Assembly: GCA_900239685.1 (NCBI GenBank)
Contig: OENT01000951.1
Location: 1-64,000, forward strand
DNA: 64,000 nucleotides
Direction: 5' to 3'
DNA from: Rotaria macrura
Taxonomy: Eukaryota; Rotifera; Eurotatoria; Philodinida; Philodinidae
The notes beneath the pieces were generated by a model, which did no database searches, was not told where the DNA came from, and saw only the letters and a list, made by a program, of their open reading frames with translations. The translations under genes were made by a program, and so were the position numbers. Shown here one piece after another: positions 49,938-59,443 of the stretch; position 1 is the first letter of the stretch, and every line of letters begins with the position of its first letter.

Positions 49938-52716
49938 TCACAAAATAGTACAGCATATTCGTTTTTCACGGTCAGGATCAACTTTATGTTGATGATGAAT
50001 TTCGATATGTTTAGGTGACGTATATCTTTGTACTGGATCATCTTTTACTGGTCCATGAATACCATTGGATATTTTATTATTATTATTAATATTACTTTTA
50101 TAATTGACATCGACTGTAGGCAACGTTGGAGGCGTTGAATTCACAATAGGTGGTACGCTTGACGATGATCCACCAATACCACGACGTCGTTCTTCACGTC
50201 GTCGTTTAACATCACTTAATGTATCAGCAGTCATTTGAGTTGGGGGTAATGGTGGTGGAACTTTCAATGGAGGTAATGTTACTTCAATGACGGGAATAGT
50301 TGATTTTTTTACAGGTGTTGTCGTTGTTGCTGTTATTGTCGTTGTTGGTTCGCGTATAGTTGATTCACTCGCCGTCGTCACACTACCCGTACGTTCTTCT
50401 CTGATGACTACTTTTGCAGGTAACGGTGCTATCAATGGTAAAGTAGCATTAGTAGTTGTTACATTAGCTGTTGTTTCATCAGCATCTTCTTGAATTTTAT
50501 CTCTAGCTTGTAACACATCGAGAAAATTCTCATTTAATTTTTTAGCCTTTTCACGATCACGTATTGATGCACGACGAATCGAACTTGTTCGATTTAATGA
50601 TGAACCACTTCCATATGGAGATGAAACACTTGAACGCGACTCATATAATGTTCCCGTGCGAGACGTTGTTGCATTCGATACAGAATTCGTATTGATGGAA
50701 TGTCGATGATGACTCTTTTGTTGTTGTTCAACTGCAGCAGCTGCAGCAGCCGCAGCAGCTGCTGCAGCTTTCTCTTGATTACGTATGTTTTGTTTTCGAA
50801 AATCGATCATAAATGTACGTAAATCAGGGTCATCACATAGATCAAGTGCAGAACGACCATCGGGAATTTTCTCGTGAATATCTGCACCTGCTTCGATTAA
50901 TTGAGCTAAAAAATATAAGCGAAATTTTTTGTTTGCACAATCGTATTCATCAATAGCTTTTTCCCTACTAAGAATAGGTTGTTGACACCAGAATGCCGCC
51001 GCATGAATTGGTGTCCAACCGTCATTATCTTGAAGATTAATTGATACATTTTGCTTTATTAAATATTCTACAACTGTTTGATAGCCATTTGCACTAGCTA
51101 TATGTAGTGGTGTTACACCATCATGATTTCGATATGAAAGAACATCATCGATGGTACGCAATGATCCATGAGATTTTTTTTTGACTAAATTTTGTAAATC
51201 GAGTAGCATTTGATTTTCAACTTGTGCTCGTGTCTTATCAATCATTTCTTGTGTAATACCAATACGATCCATTTGTGTTTCAATGTAATCAAGAGTTATT
51301 TCATCATCACAAATATCATAGGGCATGTTACCATCGGCATTTAAAGCTAATAATTCAGCACCATTTTCAACTAGGATTCGACATATTTGCAAATGTCCAC
51401 ATGTAGCTTAAACAAACGAGAAAATATACCCAAATAATTTCTTTTTTGCCATATCCAGCAAGTTGATAGAGGATAGCTTTAAAAAAATGAATTAGTAACC
51501 AATCAAAAGCCCACGTTCGACATGATTGTTGAGCCATTTCAAGCGAGCTAATTTCTTTTGCCTCCTCAACACAATGTTACACATGTCGACTTGATGATTT
51601 TAATAAAAAATATACACATCGATAATAATCGGCTTTCAATATCTCCCTCTCTACTATTTAATATTAATAATTAAAACAACAAAAACTATTATTCAATTTA
51701 CACTTATATAATTAAACTAAACGAGATTTAAACAGAACTGATCGTTTCATCATGTTTATTCATTATACTAAATGTTAATTTTTGCGCTGCAATAAAAGTT
51801 AATTCAATAGTGAGCGTCATACACTACAGCTATATCCAAATCATGAAATAAGCCAATACAAAATCTATATACATTATCCTTTTGCATACAACGCTAAAAA
51901 ATACAAATAGTTTTTTGTTTATTTTATGGTTCGTTTTTTGTTATCTATATTTAAAATAAGATTCGGATAGCAAGTTATGACCAAATAGCTTTGCATGTTT
52001 CAAACAAATTAAAACTGAGAAATGAATCGATAAAAAGTTCTATTTGACCTTAAAATAAACTCACGAATTTCATTCTACCTGCCGCATGTAATGGTGTCCA
52101 TAGATCTCGATCTTTTGCATTTACATCACCGCCATATTCAATTAATAGTCGTAATAATTTTTCACTATTATCAATCGAACACTGATGTATCGGCGTAAGA
52201 CCATCTTCATTAGCTGTATTCGGATTGTATTGTCCTGATTGAAGAAGAAGACGAACTTCATCTGTGTCTTGTCGTGCTGTAGCTAAAATTGAATGAAAAA
52301 ACATAATCATTTTTTTTTCAAAATCTTAAAATCAATAAAGAACCGAAATTCTCTGTATTTTCATTTTTATTACTTCAGATAAAGGAAAACGATAGTACTT
52401 GAATAGAATGTCATAAAAAAAAACGACGAAATATTTAAATACCTTCTAGTAAAATTACATTATCAGGAAATTTAACAGATGCTGCTTTCGTTTTTGGGTA
52501 TGCTTTGGTTGATTTTGATGTGACTGTTGTTGTTGCTGTTGTTACTGTACCATTAATTACACCTGTCGATATTGTTGTACTATTACTTGATAAACCTTCT
52601 CGTTGTGCCCAATTTTTTAATTGTTGTTGTCGTCGTCGTCGTGCATGTTTCAGTCTTTCTTGGACTGTCATTTTTTCTAACAGTACCATTTCTTGAATAA
52701 GTTCCAAATGATCCAT
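49938..52716 (-). CDS. PPP1R16: PP1 regulatory subunit 16 (MYPT3/TIMAP-like), ankyrin repeats and CAAX box
   Basis: A membrane-tethered myosin-phosphatase-type targeting subunit. Exons (minus): 52716-52443, 52282-52079, 51406-50969, 50905-49938; 627 aa. The start MDHLELIQEM and MTVQERLKHARRRRQQQ match the MYPT3/TIMAP N-terminus. ASVKFPDNVILLE (about 79-91) carries the PP1-docking VKF. Ankyrin repeats follow: NEDGLTPIHQCSID, LWTPLHAAATCGHLQICRIL, NADGNMPYDICDDE, HDGVTPLHIASANG and NDGWTPIHAAAFW. After about residue 320 the tail is low in complexity, with a 13-residue Ala run and Thr/Val-rich blocks. It ends KRICCTIL, a CAAX box whose final Leu favours geranylgeranylation, as the mammalian homologues are prenylated. 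A 63-nt stop-free intron (50906-50968) is removed; leaving it in breaks an ankyrin repeat. Expected role: bring PP1 to membranes and the actomyosin cortex. Confidence 0.9.
50906..50968 (-). other. Stop-free, in-frame 63-nt intron of PPP1R16
   Basis: Bounded by A|gtaggg and tattttttag, in phase 1. It lies inside one continuous open frame and would add 21 residues if retained. Removing it gives QQPILTQLIEAGADIHEK, which aligns without a gap to the ankyrin repeat of MYPT3. Confidence 0.75.
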
Positions 52717-53719
52717 TGTGAATTTTCTTCTGTTTGATATTAAGTTCGAATAATTATTGAATTACATACTGTTGCTCTGGTTGATTTTAAATGATCGCTA
52801 TGAGATGGAAAACAAATCGCCTTTATATATATATATATATGTATGTATTACTATCATCATAAAAAAGTTATTTAGTATGTAAGTATAAAATATTTTATGG
52901 TATTGAATAGTTTTATTTTTTTTGCTTCCTTCGTTTCATTTCTTATGCATAAAACAGAAAAGCAAAATAGAATGTGATTCCAAGGTGAAAAAAATGAACT
53001 ATACTATTTTCATTTAAAAGAAGTGATCAGTTCACAATTTCAATTTTTTTCAATTTGCAAAAGATACCTGTGAAACGATGTAAACTGGTGCGATGCGACG
53101 CGACACTTTGTTTGTAAAATAAAAAAAATGGAGAAAGTGTAGAGGATTTTTATTTCTTTTGCTTTTTCTCTCTCTCTTTCTCTGATACTCTCAAATACTA
53201 TTTATTTTTTTTCATGTGAATCAAACGCTTCGCATGTGTTTGTCTACCTATTCTCGTGAAGTACGATAAAATTTATATGAAAAAAAAATAAATAAAAGAA
53301 AAAAAATGAGATGTGATTGCTCTCAAAGCATAAATTGCCCAAAGTTCTGTTCTACATTTTACGTATTAGATAAATACAGGAATGAGCACACTAACTCAGA
53401 ACCAAACTTATTCTTACCAGTCGAATATGTGCATTGCTACAAGCGGTATATTATTTATACATTGGAAATACATTCTCGTTTAGTAGCGATTCTCTGAGTT
53501 CATATTATCTAGAATAGAATTAAATTTGCTACTTCAAGAAAAGGGGAAGATAATTTTTTTTGGATCTCTATGTAAAAAAGAGAATGGTCAATTTATTCTA
53601 TAAATTACCACAATGACATTAACTTACAAACATACTGGAAAGGGTTAGAAACTATCCAAGCAAAACAATGGTTAATATTTAACATGCAAATGCTATATAT
53701 TCATGTATAAAGTTTTGGC
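52717..53719. other. Intergenic, no gene seen
   Basis: About 1 kb between PPP1R16 and the first small unknown gene, with a TA tract near 52822-52838. The 63-codon frame at 53306-53497 (plus) has no support. Confidence 0.5.
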
Positions 53720-54091
53720 TTATTCTAACATGTGCTTTCTTATGAGTGTATATTGGAGAACAAATGTATCTTGTGCCCCATGTAATAGCGGATCATCTTT
53801 AATAATAGACTTCTCTAGTTTCGGTGAACAATAAGATCCTGACGTTGATGATTCAATTAGAAATCCAAGTCTTAATAAGCGTTGTAAAACATCTGTATAT
53901 GCTATTGAACCAAGATCGAGACTTGAATCGTAGCAATTATTATCTATAAATGATCGTTCGGGAGCTGTAGGTAAAATTTGGGCTATCACTTGTTTATCAC
54001 CATGTAATTGAAAACTTTTCGAATTCGTTGAAAGAACATTTCGAACGATTAATGAAAGTATTTCAAAACGATGTTGTGATAATGATGACAT
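53720..54091 (-). CDS. Small unknown protein, tandem copy 2
   Basis: A 123-aa frame whose ATG directly follows a good acceptor (ttgtttccag), so a non-coding exon lies upstream. No TM segment, signal peptide or known domain. It resembles its neighbour at 54363-54731: the pairs FEILSLI/LDVVSMV, LHGDKQVIAQILP/LHGSREIIKQVLP, YTDVLQRLLRLGFLIE/YTQVLEAFLQAGFHIE and LQYTLI/TQYILV line up, while a roughly 24-residue Lys/Asp-rich stretch before the end is unique to this copy. The two probably arose by tandem duplication long ago. Function unknown. Confidence 0.6.
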   Translation of the reverse strand: MSSLSQHRFEILSLIVRNVLSTNSKSFQLHGDKQVIAQILPTAPERSFIDNNCYDSSLDLGSIAYTDVLQRLLRLGFLIESSTSGSYCSPKLEKSIIKDDPLLHGAQDTFVLQYTLIRKHMLE

Positions 54092-54362
54092 CTGGAAACA
54101 AGAAAAAGAAACAACAACCATAACCACATAAGTTTTTTTTCCCTACAAACTATGACAAATCTTATCGTTTGAAAAAACAAACACTGTGATAAATCAAGTT
54201 AATGAGAATATCCTTGGTGAAACAACAATACACAAACTAATAGACTAGAAGAAAAACAACAAACTGGTTAAATGAATAGAGCAAACGAGTATAATAACAG
54301 ATAGTTTCCTGAGAACCAAAAAATTCGTAGTAGTAGAAAATACGTTCCCATGTTTTTCTTTA

Positions 54363-54731
54363 TCAAGAACTACGTTTAACGAGAATATATTGCGTACGAA
54401 GAAGACCTTGTGTACCTGCACCCGATGAACCTTCAATATGAAAACCAGCTTGAAGAAAAGCTTCAAGCACTTGGGTATACGATTGTCGATCGGGATCAGC
54501 TGGTGAGTTATAGTAGCCCCAACGAAAAGCAGTCTCCGACGATTTCGGTAAAACTTGTTTAATTATCTCACGAGAACCATGCTGTAATGAGAGAAAATAT
54601 AACAATGGAAGACGATTTACATACAAGAAAGCAATGTCTATTCGTACTAATTCGAAAAATTTTCCGTTGCCCGTAGATAACCAAATAACCATTGAGACAA
54701 CATCGAGTTTGTTTGATGAACCTTGTTCCAT
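54363..54731 (-). CDS. Small unknown protein, tandem copy 1
   Basis: A 100-aa protein from two exons (54731-54648, 54581-54363). The intron was placed so that FFEL joins HGSREIIKQVLP in phase 0, which restores the alignment with the intronless copy downstream. An acceptor (cgtttgtttag) lies upstream of the ATG, so the 5' UTR is probably spliced. The sequence looks globular: a helix-rich start (NKLDVVSMVIW), then SYTQVLEAFLQAGFHIEGSS, ending RTQYILVKRSS. No catalytic motif, Cys cluster or membrane segment. Family not recognised. Confidence 0.6.
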   Translation of the reverse strand: MEQGSSNKLDVVSMVIWLSTGNGKFFELVRIDIAFLYVNRLPLLYFLSLQHGSREIIKQVLPKSSETAFRWGYYNSPADPDRQSYTQVLEAFLQAGFHIEGSSGAGTQGLLRTQYILVKRSS

Positions 54732-56792
54732 GACTCTCTTTTGTTGTTTAAATGTAATACAATCTAAACAAACGAGAAGAAAATAGTACAAAGTAGGAGC
54801 AGAAAGACAACAAATCATCCTCGTCTCCTTCTTCCTTAAGTAAAGCTACGCTCTTTTGCTATCACTAAACTATCTATATCTCTGTGAATGTACATATGTG
54901 TATATATTGGTGTGCCTGTGTATGAGAGACAGAGAATGTGATCTGCGAATCAAAATCATTGAATTTGAACCAGTTCTTTACTTCGAACTATTCATTAGTT
55001 TAAAAAAGGAATTCAGTTTTTTATGGTGAAACTGAAATGTTATGCTCTAGACGTAACAAAGAAAACCAACCAACCAATATGATTTCTGCGGACACGAACG
55101 ACATCTGCAGTTGCGTTCATTTGACTATTTCTTAGATTTAAAGACGCGAAATGTCACAAATCGTGCAAAATCAGACTAGATAAAGTATCCTGACAATATT
55201 CACTCTCTATATTTGAGTGATAGTAGACTTACGTGGTGTAATCTTTAAAGGCTCTCGTTGTTTTCCTATGACTCAACATTGAGTTGTTTCGTTTAATTTT
55301 CTGTTTCAGCATTGGTAAAGAAAACGCTTGAAACCAAAATAGTAATCGATGCTATTAGCCATCTTCCTTTCGATTGCTTCAGTCAACGAACAACGAATTT
55401 TGTATGTTAGTATGTGAGATCACGTGCTACAGTGGTTCTATTTAAGAAATTGATCTGATTCTAATTCTAAGCAATAATTGTTAAATATTGGAGGCCAGAC
55501 ATAAATCAAAACTATTTGCTTTAATTCGATCTGTGATGGATATTGTTTGTTTCTATCAAACATATTTTTATTGTTTTGGGAATTATAGAAGAGAATTACA
55601 ACAGTAAATTTAATGCGAATGTTACATGTTTATGTTATTGAATGTTACTCGCCTGGTTCTGTTTGAGTTTGTCAGATATAATTCTTTTTTCTAATTTGTT
55701 ACAACTAGCTGTCTGTACCATCGAAAATATTTTTAGTGAATCAACTTATGAGGGAAAAAATCAAGTTTATGCGTCTCAGATTTCTCTGTTGACATCTTGT
55801 TAGCTTGTGATGAAGAATGTTTCCTTCAAATGATTACCGATGCTTGATTCAATATTTGCTCATAGAATTTCTTCTAACATGCTTTCGAAGTCGTTTTGAG
55901 TAAGAGAATGTCAATATTAATCGATGAAAAATGTGGACATCAATGCAAGCATTTCGAAGTGCGACTCGATTCTATCAACGTAATTGAGGAGAAGGAATTT
56001 TTTATTCTCCTCTACTTTATGAATGGTAAATCGAGAGTCTCTTCGTAACCTACCTATTCGAGCCATGTGACTGAAAATTTACAGAATTGTGCATCTAGTG
56101 AGAAAGCTTTTTTCAACTTACTGCATATCAGTCATTGAGTGAAACTCTTCTTGTTACATGTAGTACACGATTAACACAGGGCAGTATTTTCAAAATGAAT
56201 CAATTGTTAATTAAATCTTGCTGAAAGAATATCTTGAACCTTGAAATCAACTGCAAATTACAAAGTAAGATGAGTGTTTTAAGAATGGTTTTTGATGGAA
56301 GCAAGTAAAACATCTACAGTTTGGACCTTTTAAAAGTCGAGATACATAGTATACTGAGCTATTCCTTTCAGAATTTTTACAAGGAATTCATCTTTAGAAA
56401 AAATACGCCTAAATCTCGAGTTTTAAAGAAAACTGGACTAAAATTTGAAAAGAAACTTATCTCGAAAACCTTCTGCTGATGATTCGATGGAATTTTATTT
56501 TCTCTTTTTTCTTACTAGTGAAATCTGTGAATTTCGAACATTTTTCTGACCAAAATAAAACAGTCAACCTCATTTTAATCACATTCGACGGAAAATTGAG
56601 AACAATCCCATGGATAACGATAGAATCAAACTGTAATTTCTTTATTTTTAGCAATAAGTTGTCAATACGATCGAATGACTTCAACCGCTCACATAAACAT
56701 TACAAATTATTATTTGAGAATGTTTATGTGCGATGCAAAAACAAACTCTGTGTCTCAAAGGACGACAATAGATGGAGATGTTACATCGAATG
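54732..56792. other. Intergenic, no gene seen
   Basis: About 2 kb of AT-rich DNA between copy 1 of the tandem pair and the TIR element. The frame at 56479-56814 (plus, 111 codons) runs into the left inverted repeat of the element and is not believed. Confidence 0.5.
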
Positions 56793-56796
56793 TATA

Positions 56797-56900
56797 TGTC
56801 GTAGGACAAATTAAAATCCAGTTCAGTTTTAAATCGAACTAGAACAGATTGAAATTTTAATTATTCCTAGTTGATTTTTAAATGTTGATCTCAACTAGTT
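56797..56900 (+). repeat. Left terminal inverted repeat
   Basis: 104 bp, inverted copy of 58658-58761 with two mismatches; ends in the palindrome-containing CTCAACTAGTT. Confidence 0.9.
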
Positions 56901-57059
56901 CAGCTTGAAATGTGTGAAATTAAAGCTTCTATCCACAAGTAAATAAGTGAATGCAATTTGAAATAGTTGGGTCTTTGTTGTTGAAAGTCTAAATAGTAAA
57001 TTCAACAAAAAAAAGTCATAAGTGTGTTTAGCAGAATGAAGTAAGCATTCTAAATGAAA

Positions 57060-57420
57060 GTGGCCGAATTCATCACAACACTCAGTGCGAAAAAAAGAGC
57101 AACTATTTTATTAAGACGGAGATTTACAATCAAGTCGTGAAGATTCTGAAACACGTCGAAGGAAAAAACCCGGCACAGTTAGAATTCTGACCCAAGACGC
57201 ACTTTGATTTGGTGAAAACAGATGAACTAGACATTTTGTACGGATCGAAAAAAATTAACCACGGTGTCAATTGAAAATGTACTTGACAAAATCAATGGAT
57301 GCCATACAGCTGTTGGGCAGACATAAAACGTGACACAAAGTAGCCAAGGAGATTCATTCTGACAACTGAATTCGATCGGACTTTATGATGAATTTCTATA
57401 AAACCGACGGAATTCTGGTT
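57060..57420 (+). pseudogene. Decayed integrase-like fragment inside the TIR element
   Basis: Short stretches in more than one plus-strand frame resemble the region before and around the H2C2 zinc-binding module of KRBA2/Ginger-type integrases (for example VVKILKHVEGKNPAQ and IENVLDKINGCHTAVG). It is broken in several places and represents a small part of a transposase. The assignment is tentative because similarity is by eye only. Confidence 0.4.
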
Positions 57421-57749
57421 GCTGAACGACATTGGGTTTTTTAGGATTGGACTTCGACAACATCCATTATAGGGTCCTGGCAGACCACTGATGATGTTAT
57501 CAGGTACTGATTGGAACCCAAATAATAAATTAACATTTTCTCGTCAGATCCGTTATTCATTCCTCGACCAAGATTCCGATAGTGGTTCTTCGGTCGATCA
57601 AATTCAATTACATCCAGTGTTGGATTCAATCACAGTGGAAGCTTAGATGCTCAAACGTTGTTCATGAATTATTTCTTCGTTTCTATAATCTAAGATTGAT
57701 CTTGGTTATTCTTTCCTACCACTCAAAACTGACAATCTTCATTGGATTA

Positions 57750-58480
57750 CGCGACCACCTCAGGTCGAATGTCCCCAACAGGATCCGATAGGATCCTTGA
57801 AAATTCCGACGCTTTCCAACTGTCGGCAGCCAGTCGAATCCGACTGTTGGAAGCTATCACTATCCATTAATTTCCGACGATTCCCGCCGTCGGATTTCGT
57901 TGGATAACAATAATAGGACCTAATGATATCTGGTCATAGGATCCGACGAAATCCAAAGATAACCGAAAAAGTGAACTTATCGGATCTGACGAAATCGAAT
58001 GCTTCTTAAGTTTTATTACTTTTATTTTGTCTTATTTGTTTTTAATTCTATGTTATTTATTTCAGTAATTTTATTTTTATATTTTGTAGTTAACTTTTTG
58101 TATTTATTGTAATTTTTATTCAATAAAACTTATCGTAAACTATAATGAACAACTTAATATTTAAGTTAACTGCAGGCAAGGAAGGAAGTGTGTGACGGGG
58201 CTGGGACATAGAATATCTAATATTCAGCTATAAATTCGATAGGCTTGCATGAAACTTCGATAGTATCCGAAGTTTTCCGACTAATGGATCGACTGTCGAA
58301 AATCACCCGATTCATTCTTCGACAACTTCCTATCGGAATCCAATGCCAAAGAATCCCACGATTTCTGACAAGATTCGTGTCGGATTCCTATCGGATATTA
58401 TTGGATTATTTCGGGGTCAACGGTAGGATCCGACAGGATCTCAGTTTCCGATCGCTCTACCTGGGACTGTGCCAGTCGAA
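57750..58480. repeat. GGATCCGA/TCGGAT-rich blocks around an AT-rich core
   Basis: Two stretches (about 57750-57990 and 58240-58470) are dense in CCGA, TCGG and GGATCC words, e.g. AGGATCCGATAGGATCC and AGGATCCGACAGGATC. Between them lies a very T-rich core followed by GGGGCTGGGACATAG. Composition differs sharply from the rest of the element, suggesting a second sequence inserted into the first. Confidence 0.5.
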
Positions 58481-58657
58481 AGATTTTTCATATTGGAATT
58501 ACTTTTACAGATTTCAATCTGAACTAGTTGAGATCAAAACATTTCATTTCTTTATGAACTAGTCAGCTATGAATAGTTCGGATCAAATTTTAATTCTTCC
58601 TAGTTGGTATTAAAATTTTAAAGTCAACTGGTTCACTTCACAATGCATTCCAATATC

Positions 58658-58761
58658 AACTAGTTGAGATCAACATTTAAAAATCAACTAGGAATAATTA
58701 AAATTTCAATCTGTCCTAGTTCGATTTAAAACTGAACTGGATTTTAATTTGTCCTGCGACA
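58658..58761 (-). repeat. Right terminal inverted repeat
   Basis: 104 bp, inverted copy of 56797-56900. Weaker extra copies of the same AACTAGTTGAGATCAA and CCTAGTTG words lie just inside, at about 58510-58630. Confidence 0.9.
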
Positions 58762-58765
58762 TATA

Positions 58766-59443
58766 TATATAAACATATTTATTCAAAATAAGATGAACTT
58801 ATTGAATAATCCAAAAATGAAATAGATATTAGTTAAGATGCAATCTCCTTATGATGAACTAATAAATATAAAATTGTTCATACCTAATAAGCGGTGTATA
58901 ATAACTACAAAATTTAAATCTATTTTGAAATGCGATGCTTTTCTGAAGTTTGTTTTTGGCATATTTACTTCAACATCATCAAGACTTTATTTCTGCCGAA
59001 GAGGTTTCTACATGATCAGCTTTTTCTAAAATCAAATCATTCAATCGACATTGACTTTCTTCTTTTCTTTTTTTTGTAATTTGTAGACAAATCAATACTT
59101 GAATAAAAATTTAAAAATAATCAGACGAATTTTTAATAATGAAAACCAAAAAAGTAATAGACTCAAAACGATAGTGGGAATTGAACAAAAAAGATGAAAC
59201 TTTTCTACTGATTCTGAGACAGTGAAATGAAATAAAGAAACCACTACTATGTCAAGCATTAGTCGTACGAAGTGTTGTGTAGATGATAAAGAAATATGTA
59301 TCTGAGTTTGGAAATAAAGAAAATGGTGAATAAAAACAAAAAAAAACAGCAGAAGAAGGCAACCGATGCAAAATGCACTGTAATTCACTACACAGCACGG
59401 TTTATTCAAAAGTTTCAAAATAATACACAGGATCAGAATTATT
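58766..59443. other. Intergenic, no gene seen
   Basis: About 0.7 kb between the TIR element and the kinase stop; expected to include the kinase 3' UTR. Confidence 0.5.

Larger units (their letters stand above)
56793..58765. mobile_element. Ginger-like DNA transposon copy, 1965 bp, with TATA target duplication
   Basis: The element proper is 56797-58761, flanked by TATA on both sides (56793-56796, 58762-58765). Its 104-bp terminal inverted repeats begin TGTCGTAGGACAAATT on the left and, read inward from the right, TGTCGCAGGACAAATT. The ends fit the TGTNR...YNACA pattern and 4-bp target duplication described for Ginger elements; the TA-rich flank makes the duplication itself weak evidence. The inside holds a decayed stretch with integrase-like traces and GGATCCGA-rich blocks but no intact transposase, so this copy could move only with help from elsewhere. 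Two differences between the arms suggest a recent insertion. Confidence 0.75.

Noticed and set aside
57441-57629. 62-codon minus-strand frame inside the TIR element
   Set aside because: No resemblance to a transposase; it lies in decayed element interior.
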